Notes under the pieces: model-generated
Told to the model about the DNA's origin: nothing
What the model saw: only the letters and a program-made list of their open reading frames with translations
The model's database searches: none
Shown: one piece after another, positions 49,124-58,282 of the stretch
Layout: each line of letters starts with the position of its first letter
Numbering within the stretch: position 1 is the stretch's first letter
Program-made: the position numbers and the translations under genes
Source: Psychroserpens burtonensis DSM 12212
Lineage (GTDB): Bacteria; Bacteroidota; Bacteroidia; Flavobacteriales; Flavobacteriaceae
Assembly: GCF_000425305.1 (NCBI RefSeq)
Contig: NZ_AUDE01000013.1
Span: 100,085-164,084 of the forward strand
DNA length: 64,000 bases
Direction: 5' to 3'

Positions 49124-49351
49124 ATGAAGCAAAAGATTCTCTTTTTTCTTTTTTCATGTTTCTTTTTTCTAGAGGGCAATGCGCAATGCGCAATGTGCAG
49201 GGCTGTATTAGAAAGTGAAGAAGGCCAAACGACGGCTGAAGGTGTTAATGATGGCATCATGTATTTAATGGTAGTTCCATATCTATTAGTTGCAGGTATT
49301 GCATTTATAATCTATTGGGAGTTCTTTCGAGAACGAAAAGAAATACAATAA
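49124..49351 (+). CDS. Small membrane protein with an N-terminal CxxC
   Basis: 75 residues. A signal peptide (MKQKILFFLFSCFFFLEGNAQ) is followed directly by CAMCRAVLESEEGQ, so the CxxC would be near the mature N-terminus outside the membrane. A transmembrane helix follows (about 46-65) with a short charged tail. It starts 3 bases after DUF420 and is probably co-transcribed. Position and CxxC suggest a thiol, copper or haem handling role in oxidase assembly. I do not know a characterised family. Confidence 0.8.
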   Translation: MKQKILFFLFSCFFFLEGNAQCAMCRAVLESEEGQTTAEGVNDGIMYLMVVPYLLVAGIAFIIYWEFFRERKEIQ

Positions 49352-49377
49352 CATTTGAAACCATTGTAACATTCTTG

Positions 49378-49400
49378 ATATTTATAAGTCTTATAAATAT
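49378..49400. repeat. AT-only inverted repeat between the oxidase and export operons
   Basis: ATATTTATAA-GTC-TTATAAATAT is a perfect 10-base inverted repeat with a 3-base centre. It lacks GC pairs, so it is a weak terminator; its symmetry equally suits an operator. It lies 87 bases ahead of the ABC-transporter operon. Confidence 0.45.
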
Positions 49401-49486
49401 TAATGAATAATTTAATTCTTAACAAATACTTAGCACAATTGGTTTTCGATTTTGTGTAATATTGTAAGAATTAATATATCATATTT

Positions 49487-50188
49487 ATGATTCAAATCAA
49501 GGATTTACACAAGTCTTACCAAATGGGGAGCAACTCGCTTCATGTTTTAAAGGGTATTAATTTTGATGTAAAAGAGGGTGAACTAGTCTCTATTATGGGG
49601 TCTTCGGGATCTGGTAAGTCTACTTTACTAAATGTTTTAGGGATGTTAGACGAGGCAGATGAAGGAAGCTATATATTAGATGGTGTGCCTATCAGGAATC
49701 TTAATGAAAAGGTAGCGGCACGTTATAGAAATAAATTTCTAGGCTTTATTTTCCAATCCTTCAATCTTATTAATTATAAATCTGCTTTAGACAATGTTGC
49801 ATTGCCATTATATTATCAAGGAATGAAACGTCATGAGCGTATTGAAAAAGCGGAGTATTACTTAGAAAAAGTAGGATTAGCTGAATGGTCTCATCATTTA
49901 CCAAATGAGCTATCTGGTGGTCAAAAACAACGAGTAGCGATTGCAAGAGCGCTAGCAAGTGAGCCTAAAGTGCTTTTGGCAGATGAACCAACTGGAGCCT
50001 TGGATTCTGTAACCTCATATGAGGTAATGGATTTAATACAAGGTATCAATGACGAGGGTAAAACAATTCTTATTGTCACACACGAACCAGATATTGCACA
50101 GATGACAAAACGCATTGTGAATTTAAAGGATGGTATAATTATCGATGATAGTCCAGTAAAACAAATTAGAGCAAAAGTTCATGTTTAA
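49487..50188 (+). CDS. MacB/LolD-type ABC transporter ATP-binding protein
   Basis: 233 residues. Walker A GSSGSGKST (about 38-46), Q-loop FIFQSFNL, signature LSGGQKQRVAIARAL, Walker B VLLADEPTGALD and switch His in VTHEPD are all present. LNVLGMLDEADEGSYILDG is the segment typical of the LolD/MacB group, which powers lipoprotein, peptide, toxin or drug export across the outer membrane. It is first in a six-gene export operon and overlaps the first permease by 8 bases. Confidence 0.95.
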   Translation: MIQIKDLHKSYQMGSNSLHVLKGINFDVKEGELVSIMGSSGSGKSTLLNVLGMLDEADEGSYILDGVPIRNLNEKVAARYRNKFLGFIFQSFNLINYKSALDNVALPLYYQGMKRHERIEKAEYYLEKVGLAEWSHHLPNELSGGQKQRVAIARALASEPKVLLADEPTGALDSVTSYEVMDLIQGINDEGKTILIVTHEPDIAQMTKRIVNLKDGIIIDDSPVKQIRAKVHV

Positions 50189-51425
50189 TATAGAGCGTTG
50201 GCAAGAAATATTTCAGACTTTAAGCAAAAACAAGTTGAGAACTGTCTTAACAGGTATCTCAGTGGCTTCAGGTATTTTTATTTTTATAGTCCTTTTGGGC
50301 TTTAGTTCTGGAGTTCAAAATGGTGTTAAAGCACAGTTTGCTGGAGATGCTACTAATAAAATTAGTGTAAGAACTCGTGTTACAACTAAACAGTATAAAG
50401 GTTTAAATCCCAATAGAAGAATTCAATTAAAGAATGAAGACTTTGAGAATATCTCCAATATTTATGGTGACTATTTGGAGTATAAGTCTGGCGGATACTC
50501 TAATTGGGGCGCACAATTAGTTTATAAAAAACAATCTGGAAATTTCAGTGTAAGAGGTGTTCATCCAGATTTTCAATTCATTGAAAATGCTATAATTTCA
50601 GAAGGTCGTTTTGTTAACCAAGGGGATATTGAAGACTCAAGAAAAGTTATTGTTGTTAGCAATAAAGCTAAAACAGAACTATTTAAAGGTAAAAATCCTA
50701 TTGGGGAAATGGTCTCTATTTATGGTATCAATTTTAAGGTGGTGGGGGTTTATGCAGATCCCGGTGGCGAACGAGAGGAGAGTCAAGTCTATATTCCAAT
50801 TAGTTCAGCTCAAATTGCGTTTAATGGTGCAGATAATTTGAGAGATATGTCTTTTACGGTGGCTATGTCTGATGATTTTGATGAAGCTGTTGAACTGTCG
50901 AAAAATTTAATTGCGAGTATCGATAATGATATAAAAACGAAGTATACCATAGCGCCAAATGATAGAGCTGCAGTACGTATAGACAATACGCTAGAAAAAG
51001 CGCAAAAAATATATTCTTTAAGTAATATAATCGAGGCGGTATTTTGGTTTGTAGGTATAGGCACTATTATAGCTGGTATTGTAAGTGTGGGTAATATTAT
51101 GATAATTATAGTTAAGGAACGTACAAAGGAAATTGGGATAAGAAAAGCCTTAGGCGCAGAGCCACTATCCATTATCTTTATGATTCTTCAAGAATCTATT
51201 TTTGTGACTATGTTCTCTGGATTATTTGGTTTAATAATGGGATTGGGGTTATTAGAATTTATCGGGCCAACTATTGAAAATGAATTTATTAAATATCCGC
51301 AAGTAGATTTTAACACAGCTCTGATAACGGTATTTATACTAGTTGCTGCGGGAACCTTAGCAGGTTTTATTCCTGCATATCGCGCAGCAAAAATCAAACC
51401 TATTGTAGCTCTAAGAGACGAATAA
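50181..51425 (+). CDS. MacB-type ABC permease, first copy
   Basis: 414 residues with the MacB topology: N-terminal helix (LTGISVASGIFIFIVLLGF), a large periplasmic domain (about 45-280), then three helices in the FtsX-type C-terminal domain (GIVSVGNIMIIIVKERTKEIGIRKALGA is the mechanotransmission motif). The last helix ends GFIPAYRAAKIKPIVALR. It lacks a fused ATPase, which is the separate gene upstream. It probably pairs with the next permease as a heterodimer. Confidence 0.93.
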   Translation: MFNIERWQEIFQTLSKNKLRTVLTGISVASGIFIFIVLLGFSSGVQNGVKAQFAGDATNKISVRTRVTTKQYKGLNPNRRIQLKNEDFENISNIYGDYLEYKSGGYSNWGAQLVYKKQSGNFSVRGVHPDFQFIENAIISEGRFVNQGDIEDSRKVIVVSNKAKTELFKGKNPIGEMVSIYGINFKVVGVYADPGGEREESQVYIPISSAQIAFNGADNLRDMSFTVAMSDDFDEAVELSKNLIASIDNDIKTKYTIAPNDRAAVRIDNTLEKAQKIYSLSNIIEAVFWFVGIGTIIAGIVSVGNIMIIIVKERTKEIGIRKALGAEPLSIIFMILQESIFVTMFSGLFGLIMGLGLLEFIGPTIENEFIKYPQVDFNTALITVFILVAAGTLAGFIPAYRAAKIKPIVALRDE

Positions 51426-51426
51426 G

Positions 51427-52686
51427 ATGTTTAATAAAGATCGTTGGAACGAAATATTAGAAGCACTAACCGCTAACAAGTTTAGAACTCTGTTAACGGC
51501 CTTTGGTGTGTTTTGGGGAATTACCATTTTGGTTTTACTACTCGCTTTAACCAATGGTCTTAAGAATGGCGCAACGGTTGAGTTTAATGATTTTGCCACG
51601 AATTCTATTCTCACATGGTCGCAAGGCACTTCAATGGCGTATAAAGGTTTGCCAAGGCGCAGACGTTTTAGCTACAAGTTAAATGATATTGAAGCTCTAA
51701 AAACCGAATTTCCTGAAATAAAATATGCCTCTCCAAGAAATAAGCTTGGTGGCTATCGTGGAGAGAATAATGTAATACGGGGAACCAAAATTGGTGCTTT
51801 TGGAATTTATGGTGATTATCCAGATTATATTAATCAAGAACCAATGGATATTCTTGAAGGCAGATTTGTGAGTTATTCTGATATAGAAGCTAAGCGAAAA
51901 GTCTGCGTTATTGGTATCGACGTGATTACAGGTTTATACGATAAGGATGAACCAGTCATAGGCTCTTATATTGAAATAAATGGTGTTAATTTCATGGTAG
52001 TTGGAACATTTAAGAAGCCTAATAGTCAGGGAGATGCCGAGGAAGACGCCAATACTATAATTATTCCTTTTACGACTTTCAATCAAGCGTTTAATCAAGG
52101 AGATCGCATCTATTATATGGTTATAACTGCGTATGATGCCTATGATATTACAGAGCTTAAAGAATCCATATTTGGTTTTCTTAAAGTGAGACATACCGTC
52201 CACCCTAATGATATGAGTGCTTTAGGACATCGCGATCAGTCTTTAGATTTTAAAAAGATGTCAGGTCTTTTTCAGATCCTGTCAGTCGTTGGATATTTTG
52301 TGGGAGCACTTATTTTATTATCGGGTATCATCGGAATTAGTAATATTATGCTAATTTCTGTAAAAGAACGCACAAAAGAAATAGGAGTAAGACGAGCATT
52401 AGGCGCCACGCCTTGGGAAATCAAATCTCAAATATTACAAGAGAGTTTAATTCTCACTATTATTTCTGGAATGACTGGAGTTGCATTTTCGGCAGGTATT
52501 ATTTGGTTAATGAATTATGTTTTAAATGAGAACGGGCCAGTACAGAACTTTGCAAATCCTAGTGTAGGTTTACAAGTCGTGTTTATTGCGTTTTCCATAT
52601 TAGTAGTATCGGGCTTATTAGCAGGTCTTATTCCAGCAAATAGCGCTACAAAGATGAAGCCTGTTGACGCCTTAAGAATAGAATAA
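51427..52686 (+). CDS. MacB-type ABC permease, second copy
   Basis: 419 residues, paralogous to the preceding gene along its whole length. The starts MFNIERWQEIFQTLSKNKLRT and MFNKDRWNEILEALTANKFRT correspond, and both end in the same 'KIKP/KMKP-x-x-ALR' tail. Periplasmic domain and three C-terminal helices as above, with ISNIMLISVKERTKEIGVRRALGA. The first stop and this ATG are 1 base apart. A tandem duplication that has diverged suggests a heterodimeric permease. Confidence 0.93.
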   Translation: MFNKDRWNEILEALTANKFRTLLTAFGVFWGITILVLLLALTNGLKNGATVEFNDFATNSILTWSQGTSMAYKGLPRRRRFSYKLNDIEALKTEFPEIKYASPRNKLGGYRGENNVIRGTKIGAFGIYGDYPDYINQEPMDILEGRFVSYSDIEAKRKVCVIGIDVITGLYDKDEPVIGSYIEINGVNFMVVGTFKKPNSQGDAEEDANTIIIPFTTFNQAFNQGDRIYYMVITAYDAYDITELKESIFGFLKVRHTVHPNDMSALGHRDQSLDFKKMSGLFQILSVVGYFVGALILLSGIIGISNIMLISVKERTKEIGVRRALGATPWEIKSQILQESLILTIISGMTGVAFSAGIIWLMNYVLNENGPVQNFANPSVGLQVVFIAFSILVVSGLLAGLIPANSATKMKPVDALRIE

Positions 52687-52720
52687 AAACAGAATAAAAA
52701 TAATAAATAAATAACACCCA

Positions 52721-53878
52721 ATGAAACGCACAACTACAGTTATTATACTTTTGGTTATAGTCGCAGCCTTTGCAAGTGCTTTGATTTATCTTTGGCAGAA
52801 AAACCAAGAAGATCCTATTACTTATGCCACACAGATGGCCTCAAATCAAACAATAGTTGTAAAAACTATGGCTACTGGTAGTATCGTCCCGAAAGAGGAA
52901 GTACTCATAAAGTCAAATATCTCTGGAGTTATTGAGGAGATCTTTATTGAGGCTGGAGAATATGTAAAGCAAGGTGATTTGATAGCTCAAATTAGAGTAA
53001 TACCTAACGTATCAAATTTAACGAGTGCAAAAAATAATATTGCATCCAATAGGAACGCTTTACAAACTGCCGAAATCAATTTTAAAACCCAGAAATCTAT
53101 CTATGATAGACAAAAAGAATTATTTGATAACGGTGTTATTTCTACAAATGATTTTGATCAAGTAAACAATACATATTTACAAGCAAAACAGCGTGTAGAA
53201 CAATCTAGAATTGATGTTACACAGTCGCGTCAAAATTATGATATCATTAAGACTGGAACAACATCTGGTTTAGGTAGTGTAGCACAAACACAGGTGAGAG
53301 CAACAGTTTCTGGGATGGTTTTAGACGTCCCCGTAAGAGCAGGTAATCAAGTTATTGAGGCAAATAATTTTAATGAAGGCACCTCTATAGCATCTCTTGC
53401 TGATGTTAGGCAAATGATTTTTGAAGGTAAGGTTGATGAGAGTGAAGTTGGAAAGATTAAAGAAGGCTTACCGTTGGAAATTACTGTTGGAGCTATTGAG
53501 AATCTAAAGTTTGATGCTGTATTAGATTATATAGCGCCAAAGGGTGTAGCAGAGAATGGCGCAATTCAATTTGAAATCAAAGGATCTCTTAAAAAGATAG
53601 ATTCTACTTTTATCAGAGCTGGGTTGAGCGCTAATGCATCTATTATATTAGAAAAAGCAGAGAATGTTTTAGCAATTGAGGAAGCGCTCGTTCAATATGA
53701 TAGAGAGACAAAGAAGCCTTACGTAGAAATTGAAATTGGTGATCAAGAATATGAAAGAAAGGATGTAGAATTAGGAATTAGTGATGGCATTTTTGTAGAG
53801 ATAAAAAACGGTATTACTAAAGACGATAAAATTAAAGTTTGGAATCAAATTCAAGGGATTTCTAAATACGCTCAATAA
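52721..53878 (+). CDS. Periplasmic adaptor (HlyD/MacA family), first copy
   Basis: 385 residues. An N-terminal membrane anchor is followed by the biotinyl-lipoyl-like half (SNISGVIEEIFIEAGEYVKQGDLIAQI), a coiled-coil hairpin (about 100-180) and the second lipoyl half (VRATVSGMVLDVPVRAGNQV), then beta-barrel and membrane-proximal domains. This is the MacA-type membrane-fusion protein that links the permease to the TolC channel. It lies between the permeases and TolC. Confidence 0.92.
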   Translation: MKRTTTVIILLVIVAAFASALIYLWQKNQEDPITYATQMASNQTIVVKTMATGSIVPKEEVLIKSNISGVIEEIFIEAGEYVKQGDLIAQIRVIPNVSNLTSAKNNIASNRNALQTAEINFKTQKSIYDRQKELFDNGVISTNDFDQVNNTYLQAKQRVEQSRIDVTQSRQNYDIIKTGTTSGLGSVAQTQVRATVSGMVLDVPVRAGNQVIEANNFNEGTSIASLADVRQMIFEGKVDESEVGKIKEGLPLEITVGAIENLKFDAVLDYIAPKGVAENGAIQFEIKGSLKKIDSTFIRAGLSANASIILEKAENVLAIEEALVQYDRETKKPYVEIEIGDQEYERKDVELGISDGIFVEIKNGITKDDKIKVWNQIQGISKYAQ

Positions 53879-53932
53879 AAATTCATCATTTAGTGTAACA
53901 CTTTAAGAATTATAGATACTTATAGAATACTT

Positions 53933-55375
53933 ATGAAAAAAATAATCAGTATATTAATTGTTTTAATAACAATAAGCTCGCAAGCTCAAAATAAAAAATG
54001 GACACTTATTGAGTGCGTTCAGTATGCTTTAGAAAATAACATTTCAGTAAAGCAAAGTGAATTAGATATAGCAACTGCAGATATAGATAGGCTTACAGCA
54101 ATAGGTAATTTTCTTCCAAGTTTAAATGCTGGTAGTAGTGTTTCTGAAAACACAGGGCTTAGTTTTAACCCCTTGACTAACAATGCACAAACGACTACAT
54201 TTCTTTCTGTTAATGGAAATATAAATGTCGGCTATACTTTGTTTGATGGTCTTAGAAATATTAGAACGCTCCAACGTGCTAAAATCTCTAAATTGGCAAG
54301 TCAATACCGTTTAGATAAGATGAAAGATGATATTTCACTTTTTGTAGCCAATGGATATCTTCAAGTTATTTTGAATAAAGCCAATTTGAACGTCTTGCAA
54401 TCTCAGAATGAAGTGACACAAGAACAAATAGAAAGAACAGAGCAATTAGTAGAAGTTGGTCAGTTACCAAGAGGTGATTTACTTGAAATTAAAGCGGTTA
54501 ACGCAAGTGAACAGCAATCTATTATAAATGCAGAAAATAGTATTCAAATATCTTTAATAGGACTAGCTCAATTGTTATTAATTAAAGATTACGAGACGTT
54601 TGACATTGAGGATGAAGGTTATGATATTGTTGATAGCGGTATAGTAAATAAAGATATCACAGAAATTTTAGCGAAATCAAAAGAAACCAGATCTGAAATC
54701 AAAATAGCAGAGCAAAATGTTGAATTAGCTAAAAAAGATGTGCAAATAGCAAAAGGTGCTAATTTACCAACGCTTTCTGCATTTTTTGGCTACAATACTA
54801 GGTTTGTAAATACAACATCTTTTAATCAACAAGTAGATCCTGATAATCCATTTTTAACACAACAAATTGGAGTTGTTGAAGGTACTGGTCAATCTGTGGT
54901 AGGTCAATTTCCTAATACGATAGTACAGGAGGTCGCTGCAGATCCATTTATTAACCAATTGTATCAAAATGATGGTATAGGCTATGGTCTTAGTTTAAAT
55001 ATTCCTATTTTCAATGGATTCGCAACAAAAGGGAATATTAAACGAAGTAAAATAAATTTAGAGCGTAGTAAATTTCAACTAGAGCAAACAGAGCTAGATT
55101 TAGAGTCTACTGTGTATCAAGCTTATGTTGATGCTAAGGGTTCTTTTAAATCTTATGAAGCAGCAAAATCAGCTTTAGAATCTCAAGAACTAGCCTATGA
55201 ATATGCTAAAGAACGGTATGATGTAGGATTAACAAATGCTTTTGATTTTAGCCAGTCTAAATTAAGGTTTGATAATGCTAAAATCGAAGTCAATCGTGCT
55301 AAATACGATTATATATTTAAGTTGAAGGTTCTCGAATTATATTTTGGCATACCTGCAACAGAATTAAAGTTTTAA
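53933..55375 (+). CDS. TolC-family outer-membrane channel
   Basis: 480 residues with a signal peptide ending SSQAQ. Two tandem OEP repeats (about 25-250 and 260-480) contain long coiled helices and short barrel strands: WTLIECVQYALENNISVKQSE at the start, and LNIPIFNGFATKGNIKRSKI in the second half. It provides the trimeric exit duct of the export system whose other parts surround it. Confidence 0.94.
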   Translation: MKKIISILIVLITISSQAQNKKWTLIECVQYALENNISVKQSELDIATADIDRLTAIGNFLPSLNAGSSVSENTGLSFNPLTNNAQTTTFLSVNGNINVGYTLFDGLRNIRTLQRAKISKLASQYRLDKMKDDISLFVANGYLQVILNKANLNVLQSQNEVTQEQIERTEQLVEVGQLPRGDLLEIKAVNASEQQSIINAENSIQISLIGLAQLLLIKDYETFDIEDEGYDIVDSGIVNKDITEILAKSKETRSEIKIAEQNVELAKKDVQIAKGANLPTLSAFFGYNTRFVNTTSFNQQVDPDNPFLTQQIGVVEGTGQSVVGQFPNTIVQEVAADPFINQLYQNDGIGYGLSLNIPIFNGFATKGNIKRSKINLERSKFQLEQTELDLESTVYQAYVDAKGSFKSYEAAKSALESQELAYEYAKERYDVGLTNAFDFSQSKLRFDNAKIEVNRAKYDYIFKLKVLELYFGIPATELKF

Positions 55376-55378
55376 ACC

Positions 55379-56683
55379 ATGACTAAACAAACTAAAATTA
55401 TTATTACAGTTATCGCAGTAATCCTGTTAGCATTAATTGCAGGAAAATCTATGGGACTGTTTGGTAAAAAAGGAGATTTCAAAGAAGTAGAAGTTAAAAA
55501 AGTTGCTCTTCTAGATATTACTGAGACAGTTTCTGCAACTGGAAAAATACAGCCTGAAGTGGAGGTTAAAATATCGAGTGAAGTTTCTGGTGAGATTTTG
55601 GATCTTCCATATAAAGAAGGCCAGCAGGTTAAAAAAGGAGATCTTTTAGTTCGTGTTAATCCAGATCTAATTCAGTCTGCTGTGAATAGATCTCAAGCAT
55701 CATATCAAAATGTGAGAGCTGGATTAGAGCAGGCAGATGCATCATTAAAAGAGGCAAAGGCAAATTATGATAGAAGTAAATCACTTTTTGAAAGAGGTGT
55801 TATTTCAAAAGCAGATTGGGATAGAGCAATTGCAGCTTTTGAAACTGCAACAGCGTCGAGGAGCTCAGCTTACTATAGTGTACAGAGTGCAGCTGCAACG
55901 GTTAATGAAGCTAAAGATAATTTGGGGAGAACAACAATTTATGCTCCTATGAGCGGAACAATCTCATTACTCAATGTAGAATTAGGAGAACGCGTCGTTG
56001 GTACACAGCAAATGGCAGGAACCGAAATTTTAAGAGTAGCTAATCTTAACAATATGGAAGTTGAGGTTGATGTTAACGAGAATGATATTGTGAAAGTTCA
56101 AATCGGCGACTCTACCTTAGTAGAAGTTGACGCCTATTTAAAAAAGGAATTTAAGGGTGTTGTGACAGAAATAGCAAACTCTGCTGCCGGTGCTTTAGCA
56201 GCAGATCAAGTTACAAACTTTAGAGTTAAAGTAAGAATTCTAGAAGAGTCTTATGCTGATTTAGTTGAAGGTAAGCCCGACACCTATTCACCCTTTAGGC
56301 CAGGAATGACTGCTACAGTAGATATTATTACTAACAAAAGCAATAATTCAATTGCTGTGCCTATTAGTTCTATTGTGATCAAAACAGAGTCTGAAATGAC
56401 TAAAAGTGAAAAAGATAGGAGAGTCTCAGGTTACGAAGTAATGCAAACTGAAGATGAAGAGAAATATGAATGTGTTTTCGTTAATGATAATGGTGTAGCT
56501 AAGTTAGAAAAAGTCAAAACAGGTATTCAAGACGATACAAATATTGAAATTGTATCTGGTTTAAGTGAAGGTGCCGAAATTATTACAGGACCATATAATA
56601 TAGTTTCTAAAACCCTCAAACCTGGTGATAAAATTGAGAAAAAAGGAAGTCAAATAAAAAAAGAAGAATCGCCAAAAGAGTAA
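55379..56683 (+). CDS. Periplasmic adaptor (HlyD/MacA family), second copy
   Basis: 434 residues; membrane anchor (about 5-25), lipoyl half VKISSEVSGEILDLPYKEGQ, coiled-coil hairpin (about 95-180), second half TIYAPMSGTISLLNVELGERV, and a barrel domain with FRPGMTATVDIITN. The C-terminal tail is lysine/glutamate-rich. It differs in sequence and length from the adaptor upstream, so the operon encodes two adaptors for one TolC and one ATPase. Start is 3 bases after the tolC stop. Confidence 0.92.
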   Translation: MTKQTKIIITVIAVILLALIAGKSMGLFGKKGDFKEVEVKKVALLDITETVSATGKIQPEVEVKISSEVSGEILDLPYKEGQQVKKGDLLVRVNPDLIQSAVNRSQASYQNVRAGLEQADASLKEAKANYDRSKSLFERGVISKADWDRAIAAFETATASRSSAYYSVQSAAATVNEAKDNLGRTTIYAPMSGTISLLNVELGERVVGTQQMAGTEILRVANLNNMEVEVDVNENDIVKVQIGDSTLVEVDAYLKKEFKGVVTEIANSAAGALAADQVTNFRVKVRILEESYADLVEGKPDTYSPFRPGMTATVDIITNKSNNSIAVPISSIVIKTESEMTKSEKDRRVSGYEVMQTEDEEKYECVFVNDNGVAKLEKVKTGIQDDTNIEIVSGLSEGAEIITGPYNIVSKTLKPGDKIEKKGSQIKKEESPKE

Positions 56684-56711
56684 GATTAGTAATATTAATT
56701 AAATTATCTTA

Positions 56712-57386
56712 ATGTCTATAATATTAAGTATAGAAACATCTACTAAAAACTGTTCAGTCTCTCTTTCAAAACAAGGAGAGACTTTAGTTTTAAAGGAAGA
56801 CTATAATATCAATTATTCACATGCAGAATTATTGCATGTGTTTATTGATGATGTTTTAAAAACCGCCAATATAAAGAAAATAGAGATTGATGCTATAGCG
56901 GTGAGCAAAGGACCTGGTTCATATACTGGTTTGCGAATTGGTGTGTCTGCAGCAAAGGGTCTGTGTTACGCGTTAGATAAGCCATTAATTTCTGTATCCA
57001 CGCTGCATGCTTTGGTAAGACAGCTTGATACACAAGAAGGCGTTATTGTACCTATGTTAGATGCACGACGTATGGAGGTGTATTCAGCGATTTACGATTA
57101 TGAGTTTAATTTAATTAGAAAAATTGAGGCGCAAATACTTGACGAATTATCTTTTAAAGAAGAATTAAATAACGGTAAAGTGTTTTTTATCGGAAATGGA
57201 ACAGAAAAAACAAAAGCTCTACTATCTCACGATAATGCTGTCTATATAGATAACAAATTACCATCGTCTAATGAGATGAGTGCTTTGGCTTATAACAAAT
57301 ATATAATAGGCGACACCGAAGATGTCGCCTATTTTGAGCCTTTTTATTTAAAAGATTTTATAGCATTAAAACCTAAAAAAGCTTAA
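56712..57386 (+). CDS. tsaB: tRNA threonylcarbamoyladenosine biosynthesis protein TsaB
   Basis: 224 residues. TsaB (YeaZ) is the partner that activates TsaD in making t6A at position 37 of ANN-reading tRNAs. The start ILSIETSTKNCSVSL and the block VSKGPGSYTGLRIGVSAAKGLCYAL are diagnostic. It has the ASKHA fold but is not the catalytic subunit. It is close behind the export operon (28 bases after the adaptor stop), though a functional link is unlikely. Its stop overlaps the stop of the convergent channel gene. A strong hairpin is embedded in its last 80 bases. Confidence 0.96.
   Translation: MSIILSIETSTKNCSVSLSKQGETLVLKEDYNINYSHAELLHVFIDDVLKTANIKKIEIDAIAVSKGPGSYTGLRIGVSAAKGLCYALDKPLISVSTLHALVRQLDTQEGVIVPMLDARRMEVYSAIYDYEFNLIRKIEAQILDELSFKEELNNGKVFFIGNGTEKTKALLSHDNAVYIDNKLPSSNEMSALAYNKYIIGDTEDVAYFEPFYLKDFIALKPKKA
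57305..57333 (-). terminator. Hairpin inside tsaB, candidate terminator for the convergent MscS gene
   Basis: AATAGGCGACA (57305-57315) pairs perfectly with TGTCGCCTATT (57323-57333). Read on the minus strand the loop contains CTTCGG, a stable UUCG-type tetraloop. The hairpin lies 50 bases beyond the MscS stop but the T tract is short. On the plus strand it falls within tsaB codons. Confidence 0.5.
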
Positions 57387-58195
57387 CCTTTTTTCTGTAT
57401 TTCAACAGTATGTGGATAAGGTATTTCTATGCCTGCAGCATCAAAGGCTTCTTTGGTTCTCTCAATCAAATCAAATTTGACTGCCCAATAATTTTCTTTT
57501 TTAACCCAAACTCTAGTGAAAAAATTGATTGAGCTATCTGCTAATTCAGATACATTTATGGCTGGTGCAGGATCTTTCAAAGCAAATTCGTTGGTGTTAA
57601 TAACATCTAAAATGACATCTTTGGTCTGTTTAATATTAGAGTCATAACCAACGCCAAAGGTAATATCTACACGACGCAAATCTTCCGTAGTATAATTAAC
57701 AATATTACCATTTGAGAGGCTTCCGTTTGGTATAATGACCTCTTTGTTATCTGGAGTGGTCAACTTTGTTGTAAATATTTCAATTTCTTTTACAGTTCCA
57801 GACTGTCCTTGTGCTTCAATGAAATCGCCAATTTTAATAGGTTTGAAAATCATAAGTAATACTCCTCCCGCAAAATTAGCAAGTGAACCTTGTAATGCTA
57901 GTCCTATTGCTAAACCTGCAGCAGCTAAGATGGCAGCAAATGAAGTTGTTTCAATACCAACAGTGCCTAAAACAACTACGATTAAAATGATTTTTAATAA
58001 CCAACCAATTAGATTTAAAAGGAATTTTTGAAGACTTGGATCAAATTCTCTTATATCCATTGTTTTTCTAATGCCTTTGATTAAAGTTTTAATAATCCAT
58101 GAGCCAATAATCCAAATAGCAATAGCCGCTAATACTTTTGGGCCAAAATCAACTATGAGTTCATAAGCCTTATCCATCCAATTTTGTAAATCCAT
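57383..58195 (-). CDS. Small-conductance mechanosensitive channel (MscS family)
   Basis: 270 residues. Three hydrophobic helices span about 18-40, 60-80 and 85-115. The pore helix has AAAGLAIGLALQGSLANFAGGVLLMIFKPIKIGD, the glycine/alanine-packed TM3 of MscS, followed by the beta domain (VKEIEIFTTKLTTPDNKEVIIPNG) and the alpha/beta C-terminal domain. It opens under membrane tension to release solutes after osmotic downshock. It ends head-to-head with tsaB with overlapping stop codons. Confidence 0.95.
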   Translation of the reverse strand: MDLQNWMDKAYELIVDFGPKVLAAIAIWIIGSWIIKTLIKGIRKTMDIREFDPSLQKFLLNLIGWLLKIILIVVVLGTVGIETTSFAAILAAAGLAIGLALQGSLANFAGGVLLMIFKPIKIGDFIEAQGQSGTVKEIEIFTTKLTTPDNKEVIIPNGSLSNGNIVNYTTEDLRRVDITFGVGYDSNIKQTKDVILDVINTNEFALKDPAPAINVSELADSSINFFTRVWVKKENYWAVKFDLIERTKEAFDAAGIEIPYPHTVEIQKKG

Positions 58196-58230
58196 AATAC
58201 AGTTTTTAATGAGGATATAATATTAATAAA

Positions 58231-58265
58231 AAAACCCGAACGATAAATTAAATCGTTCGGGTTTT
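58231..58265 (-). terminator. Terminator of the 58283-58987 gene
   Basis: AAAACCCGAACGAT (58231-58244) is the exact inverse of ATCGTTCGGGTTTT (58252-58265) with a 7-base loop; on the minus strand a T-rich stretch follows. Confidence 0.88.
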
Positions 58266-58282
58266 GAGTTTAGTTTTTTCTA

